From Caryophanales bacterium UBA3835 (GTDB taxonomy: Bacteria; Bacillota_I; Bacilli_A; RFN20; CAG-826): a stretch of 9,151 nt of DNA. Location: assembly GCA_002392945.1 (NCBI GenBank), contig DGHZ01000030.1:4026-13176 (forward strand), written 5' to 3'. A program made the translations under genes and the position numbers. The notes beneath the pieces were generated by a model. It was not told the origin of the DNA. It searched no databases and worked only from the letters and a program-made list of their open reading frames with translations. This document shows, piece after piece, positions 5,020 to 9,151 of this stretch (the first letter of the stretch is position 1; every line of letters begins with the position of its first letter).

Positions 5020-6507
5020 ATGCAAAAGAAAAAACTAGGATTACTAATCACATCAATTTTGTCAGTCGGTGCTGTTTCTGCTACCATTTTAGCGTCAAGT
5101 AGTATTTCATCATCTTTGAACGCTAAAGCTGATATTGAACCATATACATTAACTATTGATGCCTCAAACAAATCTAATTTTGTGCAAGATGGCGATGCCT
5201 ATAGAGGAACATTTAAAACCGCTCTTGGAAACGATATCGTTTTTAGAACAAAATCAGCCCCATCTAGTCAGGAAGGTGTTGCCTTTGAATTTACTAGCTT
5301 AAGCGATTATTTAATCAATGAAACTCCTCTTAGAGGGGTCACAAGTATCGAATTTACTGGCCATTATTTAAGAAATGGAAGTTTAAGTACATTTGGCTCT
5401 CTACACATATATTATCTAGAAGACCTTGATATGGCCAGTTTAGATAAGGACGATCTTACCAATTCTGATAAACGCATAGAACCAGTAAGCGAATATCATC
5501 ATCAATATGTTGTAGAAACTGGAAACTCGTTTGATAAAGCGGGATCTTTATATTATTACCTTGGTAATAAAGACTATGTTTATGATAATTCAGATTGGGT
5601 TATTGAATCAGTAAAATACGTTTTTAGCTGTCAAAGCACTAAAACATATGTCAGTGTGACAAGTTCTGATTCCTCAAAAGGCAATGTTGCTATCGATAAT
5701 GCGGTAGCGAATGATAAAGGCTATAAAGTTGTCGCTAATGGAACTTCTGTCAAAATTCATGCTTACCCATTCTATAATTATCAAAATGATAATTTCTGTC
5801 TCTTTAAGGGATGGCATTTAAATGGCAGCGAACAAATCATTAGCACCGATGCTGATTACGCGTTCGTAACTGAACAAGACGGTGTTTATAAGTTTGTTGC
5901 AGAATTTATCGAAGCACCAAGTGAAACTTTTAGACAAGGTGTTAGATTATGCTATCAAGAAGAATGGCTTGAACAAATGGTGTGGCGTGAAGAAACTACA
6001 GACACCTTCGTTAAATCTTATGATGGCGCATATTACGACCTCGAAAGTTATGTTGGCACCATTAGTGGAAAAGGCGATTGTGAAACTCAAAGTTTTGATG
6101 AAGATGATTTATGGCATCAACACGCTAAAGGCACATCTGCCCTGACTCCTTATTTACGCTTAAACAAAAATTATAGTAAATACTATAAAGCGGACGGAAA
6201 AGGCAACCAAGAAAAGGTTGATGTCAAAGACTTCGATCCTGATAAAGTTAGCTGCATTGAATTAGTGCTCGATAAGAGTGATGTGGGCGCAAGAGATGAT
6301 CTTTCAATTACTGGTGGCAATTTTGCCCACACCAAATTAGATATCGATGATACTGACGGCAAAAAGATTTCTAAATTCTATATCGATAACTTTACAAAAG
6401 ACGAAATCAAAATCAGTATTCCTGATAATATTAGTGACGTTAACTTCTTTAAGGTCAAAAGGTTAGTGGTTCACTACAAAGTTGAAATTCCTCAACTCGA
6501 ACAATAA
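5020..6507 (+). CDS. Secreted protein of unknown function with an InlB-B-repeat-like module
   Basis: A 495-residue exported protein. Residues 1-36 are a Sec signal peptide: MQKKK n-region, hydrophobic LGLLITSILSVGAVSATILA core, and a likely cleavage after AKA before DIEPYT. A region at about 207-295 (YVSVTSSDSSKGNVAI... to ...GVYKFVAEF), with a central FKGWHLNG, matches the pattern of divergent InlB B-repeat / bacterial beta-grasp repeats: alternating strands, 'W..nG' turn, final aromatic-A-F. The flanking parts (37-200 and 300-495) have alternating polar beta-like character and are not recognised. There is no LPXTG motif, C-terminal helix or lipobox, so it is probably released or held non-covalently. 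SD AGTGAGG at 5006-5012 supports the start. It is monocistronic, with a terminator after it. A surface or adhesion role is only inference. Confidence 0.8.
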   Translation: MQKKKLGLLITSILSVGAVSATILASSSISSSLNAKADIEPYTLTIDASNKSNFVQDGDAYRGTFKTALGNDIVFRTKSAPSSQEGVAFEFTSLSDYLINETPLRGVTSIEFTGHYLRNGSLSTFGSLHIYYLEDLDMASLDKDDLTNSDKRIEPVSEYHHQYVVETGNSFDKAGSLYYYLGNKDYVYDNSDWVIESVKYVFSCQSTKTYVSVTSSDSSKGNVAIDNAVANDKGYKVVANGTSVKIHAYPFYNYQNDNFCLFKGWHLNGSEQIISTDADYAFVTEQDGVYKFVAEFIEAPSETFRQGVRLCYQEEWLEQMVWREETTDTFVKSYDGAYYDLESYVGTISGKGDCETQSFDEDDLWHQHAKGTSALTPYLRLNKNYSKYYKADGKGNQEKVDVKDFDPDKVSCIELVLDKSDVGARDDLSITGGNFAHTKLDIDDTDGKKISKFYIDNFTKDEIKISIPDNISDVNFFKVKRLVVHYKVEIPQLEQ

Positions 6508-6512
6508 AACGC

Positions 6513-6543
6513 AAAAGAGCTAGACTTTGTCTAGTTCTTTTTT
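6513..6543 (+). terminator. Intrinsic terminator of the secreted-protein gene
   Basis: AGAGCTAGAC (6516-6525) pairs with GTCTAGTTCT (6529-6538), a 10-bp stem with one G-T pair and loop TTT, followed by a TTTTT run. A-residues before the stem also pair with the T-run. It begins five bases after the stop codon. Confidence 0.88.
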
Positions 6544-6826
6544 GTTTATTATCTTAAAGAGGGTGTGCTTATCATATCTAATCTTAATAGTAGCATGAGT
6601 GGAAATGTGATATTTAACATCACGATACGTTTTTAGGAATAGCGATATTCCTTATCCACATTCTTGATCTCTTATTAAAGAAGAATGACTTGGTCTTTTT
6701 AGTGACTATCACCAATTTGAAAAGTGCAAAAAGCACTAAAAACATTGTATTATCTCACATAAAATAAAATAAATTCGGAAAGAGATTGGTATTATCTCAC
6801 AAATTTAAAGACAACTTTGTTAAATA
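6544..6826. other. Intergenic region without a supported gene; several hairpins and a 13-nt direct repeat
   Basis: Frames here are short and give no credible protein (for example 13 codons from 6595). Visible structure: GTGAT/ATCAC (6607-6611 with 6619-6623), GGAATA-GCGA-TATTCC (6636-6651, a GNRA-type tetraloop), TTTTTAGTG/CACTAAAAA (6696-6704 with 6735-6743, a 9-bp perfect pair enclosing AGTGC/GCACT), and GTATTATCTCACA repeated at 6748-6760 and 6789-6801. It may hold an unannotated RNA or be a decayed remnant. No riboswitch consensus (including the yybP-ykoY Mn2+ class that might be expected before the next gene) was found. Confidence 0.5.
6748..6801 (+). repeat. Direct repeat GTATTATCTCACA, two copies 41 bp apart
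   Basis: Identical 13-mers at 6748-6760 and 6789-6801. The spacing is close to four helical turns, so both would face the same side of DNA. The second copy is also part of a small inverted repeat (GAGAT 6782-6786 / ATCTC 6794-6798). Paired protein-binding sites or duplicated -10-like boxes (TATTAT) are possible. Confidence 0.45.
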
Positions 6827-6853
6827 GGATTGATACAGAATATCAGTCCTTTT
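6819..6853 (+). terminator. Terminator-like dispersed repeat (copy 3)
   Basis: GTTAAATA then GGATTGATA (6827-6835), loop CAGAA and TATCAGTCC (6841-6849), a 9-bp stem with one G-T pair, then TTTT (6850-6853). It shares GTTAAATAGRATTGATACA with 4913-4931. No gene ends nearby; the closest stop codon upstream is at 6507 and already has its own terminator. So it either ends an unrecognised transcript or insulates the next promoter. Confidence 0.7.
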
Positions 6854-6855
6854 AT

Positions 6856-6884
6856 TTGAATAAAAGAATATTAAGTTATATCAT
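6856..6884 (+). promoter_or_regulatory. Promoter of the metal-exporter-like gene
   Basis: -35 TTGAAT (6856-6861) and -10 TATCAT (6879-6884) are separated by 17 bp. Transcription would start near 6891, leaving about six nt before the ATG at 6897, too short for a ribosome binding site. It sits directly after terminator copy 3. Confidence 0.65.
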
Positions 6885-6896
6885 ATATGTCGAATT

Positions 6897-7760
6897 ATGA
6901 CCTGGGATATTGCAAAAGATGTATTAATTGATGCTCTTAAGGATAGTGCGTTAGTATTAGCCTTCGTTTTTGCGTTTCATCTTTTACTATCTTTTATTGA
7001 AGATAAGTTATCTAAGTTTTTAACTAAAAATCAAAAGTTATCACCTTTATTAGGCTCCTTATTTGGAATTATTCCTCAATGTGGAACTTCAGTATTGGCA
7101 GGTGATTTATATATTAAAAGATATATTACTTTTGGCACTTTAGTAGCGGTCTTCTTATCTTGCAGTGATGAAGCTATCTTGGTATTGCTTACTAAGCCTA
7201 GCGAGAAAACTATTATGGTTTTACCACTTATCGCAAGTAAGTTTGTGATTGGTTTTGTGATTGGTTATCTTATTGATTTAATTTATCGAAAACAAGAAAT
7301 AAATAAGCCAGAAGAAGAGTTAACTGATGTGATTTGTCATGAACATCATCATGAACACACAAAAATTCATAAACATTTAATTCATCCACTTGTTCACTCT
7401 TTAGAAATATTCGCCTATGTATTAGTCATTAATGTTTCTTTAGGGCTTATTATCGCTAGTGTGGGCGAAGATAACTTTAAGAATTTCTTAACATCTAATC
7501 GTTATTTAACTCCGATATATGCTTCTTTAGTTGGGTTAATTCCTAACTGTGCTTCTAGTGTTTTATTGTCTGAATTATATCTTAGTGGTGGATTATCTTT
7601 TGGAGCCTTACTTGCTGGATTATTAGTAAATTCAGGCTTAGGTATGATGGTACTCTTAAAGAGCAAGACCACACTTAGAAAAGCTGGATTAGTGGTGTTA
7701 ATTTGTTTAATTACTGCAATTTCGTTTGGCTATATTTTCTGTGCAATAATTGGATTTTAA
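6897..7760 (+). CDS. Putative 10-TM-type heavy-metal (manganese/arsenic-family) exporter
   Basis: Integral membrane permease of 287 residues that resembles the ArsP_2 / 'putative manganese transporter' group of predicted heavy-metal exporters. Two halves repeat each other: GSLFGIIPQCGTSVLAGDLY (53-72) and ASLVGLIPNCASSVLLSELY (209-228). Each lies between hydrophobic helices and has a conserved 'G-I/L-IP-Q/N-C' core with Cys62 and Cys218, a likely transport-site motif. The halves are joined by a cytoplasmic-type loop (about 131-167) very rich in His (H148, H150-152, H154, H158, H160, H163, H167), a plausible metal-binding segment. Cys89 with Asp91-Glu92 follows the first motif. There is no SD; the start is set by the promoter six nt upstream. 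Metal specificity cannot be read from sequence; manganese is the most common annotation of this group. Confidence 0.75.
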   Translation: MTWDIAKDVLIDALKDSALVLAFVFAFHLLLSFIEDKLSKFLTKNQKLSPLLGSLFGIIPQCGTSVLAGDLYIKRYITFGTLVAVFLSCSDEAILVLLTKPSEKTIMVLPLIASKFVIGFVIGYLIDLIYRKQEINKPEEELTDVICHEHHHEHTKIHKHLIHPLVHSLEIFAYVLVINVSLGLIIASVGEDNFKNFLTSNRYLTPIYASLVGLIPNCASSVLLSELYLSGGLSFGALLAGLLVNSGLGMMVLLKSKTTLRKAGLVVLICLITAISFGYIFCAIIGF

Positions 7761-7810
7761 AAAATATAAGTATTTATTTTTTTAGTTTGTGAGGGTATAT
7801 TAATAACGCT

Positions 7811-8752
7811 ATGTCGAAAGTATCAGAACAAAAAGAATTACAAAAGAAATTACAAAAAGCGCGTAACATTAACGATCCAATGGATGCTTACGTCATGGAG
7901 AAAATCTCTTTACCAATTGCAAAATTGTTTCATAAATTAGGTTTAAGCCCTAATGTTGCGACAGTCTGCTCAATGATTATTGGTATTACTGGCGCTACAT
8001 TTTTGGCCTTCCCATATGGATGGATTTGGCCTTTATGTATTGGCTGTTTCTTAGTTTTATTCTCTTACGTATTTGATTGCGCGGATGGACAAATCGCCCG
8101 TATGTCAGGGAATGGTTCGTTATATGGGAGATGCTTTGACGGTTTCTCCGATGGAGTGGTCTATTTTGCAATTTATGTTGCGGTATCGATTCATATTATG
8201 CTTTGGGATAAAATCCCATTTACTAATATCCCTTGGAATGGATGGATATTCTTTATCTCTGTTCCAGTAGGTGTATATTTCCACGCGACCCAAGCTAGAG
8301 TTGCGGATTATCTTAAAAATGAATATATGTATATTACCGGTAGTTCACATAGTGAATTATCCACAACTGTAGATTTAAAGAAACAAATCGATGAATTATC
8401 TCCAAACAAATTCTTTCCTCGATTAGTATATAACTCATATATTACCTACACTAAAAACCAAGAGAAGATGACTCCTAACTTTCAAAAGTTACATCAAAGA
8501 ATTATTGATAATGGTGGAGTAATTCCAGAAAAGGTTTCTGAGATGTGGAAAAAAGGCGTTAATAAGTATGTTTGGTTATCTAACTTATTAGTCTTTAATT
8601 TTAGAACTTTAACTTTGTTAACCTTAATGTGTTTTGATCAAGCGTTCTGGATTTTCCCAGTAAACGTAGTAGTTTTAGAAGCTTTAAAATATTTCTTGCT
8701 TATTAAACACGAACGACTTGCTAAAAGATGTTTAGAAGAGGGCTTTAATTAA
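7811..8752 (+). CDS. CDP-alcohol phosphatidyltransferase family membrane enzyme
   Basis: Transfers a phosphatidyl (or similar phospho-alcohol) group from a CDP-activated donor to an alcohol, making phospholipid head groups in the membrane. The family signature D-x2-DG-x2-AR-x8-G-x3-D-x3-D is complete at 89-114: DCADGQIARM, then G106, D110 and D114, with Asp89, Asp92, Asp110 and Asp114 as metal ligands and catalytic base. The 313 residues exceed the usual 180-250. A charged N-terminal extension (1-30) and a long polar segment (about 175-255) separate the catalytic half from C-terminal helices (about 258-300). The acceptor alcohol is not evident. The next gene starts on the last base of its stop codon, so they form an operon. 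No SD is close to the ATG; GAGGG at 7791-7795 is 15 bases away, and TATATT at 7796-7801 may be a -10. Confidence 0.88.
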   Translation: MSKVSEQKELQKKLQKARNINDPMDAYVMEKISLPIAKLFHKLGLSPNVATVCSMIIGITGATFLAFPYGWIWPLCIGCFLVLFSYVFDCADGQIARMSGNGSLYGRCFDGFSDGVVYFAIYVAVSIHIMLWDKIPFTNIPWNGWIFFISVPVGVYFHATQARVADYLKNEYMYITGSSHSELSTTVDLKKQIDELSPNKFFPRLVYNSYITYTKNQEKMTPNFQKLHQRIIDNGGVIPEKVSEMWKKGVNKYVWLSNLLVFNFRTLTLLTLMCFDQAFWIFPVNVVVLEALKYFLLIKHERLAKRCLEEGFN

Positions 8753-9151
8753 TGAAATTTAGATGGCGTATCCTTTTCTTTGCTTTAGGCATTGGCGGGA
8801 TCGTTTTAATGGCGTGGCAAAATAATTGGTTTAGAGGTACAGATTGGAGTACTTTATTTAACCCAGGTATCGCATGGTTATTAGCATCTATTTTTGCTGT
8901 TTGGATTGTCATTTATTTCTTGCATGCATTCAGCTATAAACTCATTTTATGCGAAGACTCTAAAAAAGTGAAAATGCATTCGATGATGCGTGTTTGTGCC
9001 GCTGGATTTGCTTTAAATAACGTTACTCCAGCTGGTTTAGTTGGCGGAGAACCATACCGCATTATGGCTCTTAAACGATATGTATCAGTTGAAAGAGCAG
9101 CTTCCTCAACATTAACCTTCTCCATTATGTATGCGATTGGTCACTTCTTAC
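8752..9151 (+). CDS. Lysylphosphatidylglycerol synthase TM-region (MprF N-domain-like / UPF0104) protein, 5' part
   Basis: Partial: 133 complete codons, running off the window. Three hydrophobic segments are visible (about 7-23, 39-60 and 78-90), and the conserved family stretch ALNNVTPAGLVGGEPYRIM (87-105) is followed by a Lys/Arg-rich turn and RAASSTL (115-121). These match the LPG_synthase_TM domain found in MprF flippases and in stand-alone homologues. In MprF the domain moves aminoacyl-phosphatidylglycerol across the membrane; whether this copy has the C-terminal synthase part cannot be seen. The ATG overlaps the stop of the phosphatidyltransferase gene by one base (TAATG), with AGAAGAGGG just upstream as a ribosome site, so the two are translationally coupled. 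Confidence 0.82.
   Translation, partial: MKFRWRILFFALGIGGIVLMAWQNNWFRGTDWSTLFNPGIAWLLASIFAVWIVIYFLHAFSYKLILCEDSKKVKMHSMMRVCAAGFALNNVTPAGLVGGEPYRIMALKRYVSVERAASSTLTFSIMYAIGHFL

Noticed and set aside
6544..6896. A yybP-ykoY manganese riboswitch before the metal exporter.
   Set aside because: The conserved loop sequences of that class are not present, and the gene's promoter lies only about six nt before the start codon.
32..8752. Reassignment of TGA (Mycoplasma-type code), suggested by the absence of any TGA stop among the visible genes.
   Set aside because: Trp is TGG throughout and no conserved region is interrupted by TGA; with about a dozen genes, absence of TGA stops can be simple AT-rich preference for TAA/TAG.
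1..9151. CRISPR array, insertion sequence or prophage.
   Set aside because: No regularly spaced repeats, transposase, integrase or phage structural genes are visible on either strand.

Overview
The window is AT-rich bacterial DNA with every gene on the + strand. It looks like a low-GC Gram-positive (monoderm) bacterium, probably a gut-type, genome-reduced member of the Bacilli near Erysipelotrichales/RF39. The reasons are the codon bias, short or overlapping gene junctions, AGGAGG-type ribosome sites, intrinsic terminators, and a Tad-type secretion operon with no secretin or other outer-membrane gene in view. The lineage is an inference. Trp is encoded by TGG, and all visible genes stop at TAA or TAG, so the standard bacterial code fits.

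Layout. (1) 1-3062: the end of a Tad/Flp-pilus-like operon. It holds a TadA/CpaF-type ATPase, two GspF/TadB/TadC-like membrane platform proteins, a small one-helix membrane protein and a 73-residue pilin-sized protein, closed by an intrinsic terminator. Three junctions overlap, and the operon continues upstream of the window. (2) 3076-3590: a free-standing acyl carrier protein gene, then a tRNA-Asn(GTT)/tRNA-Glu(TTC) pair with a near-consensus promoter and a strong terminator. (3) 3612-4852: an accessory-looking patch. It contains a small gene split by an in-frame TAA (possibly a nuclease-like toxin relic), a predicted structured RNA of about 120 nt with its own promoter and terminator, and a Vat/CatB-like hexapeptide-repeat acetyltransferase. 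(4) 4853-6543: a terminator-like repeat and a 495-residue secreted orphan protein with an InlB-B-repeat-like module. (5) 6544-6896: a non-coding stretch with several hairpins and a 13-nt direct repeat. (6) 6897-9151: a 10-TM-type metal exporter homologue with a His-rich loop, then a CDP-alcohol phosphatidyltransferase that overlaps by one base an LPG-synthase-TM (MprF-like) gene running off the window. The last two are probably a membrane-lipid operon.

The most interesting points are: the unidentified RNA at about 4064-4184; a 17-nt promoter element (TATGATAARATATAAAC) that occurs at both ends of the stop-interrupted gene; several genes with no Shine-Dalgarno and a -10 box 6-12 nt from the start codon (predicted leaderless mRNAs); a dispersed terminator repeat built on GGATTGATAC; and the unrecognised pilin-like proteins of a secretin-less Tad operon. 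Assignments rest on motif reading alone; no database search was possible.
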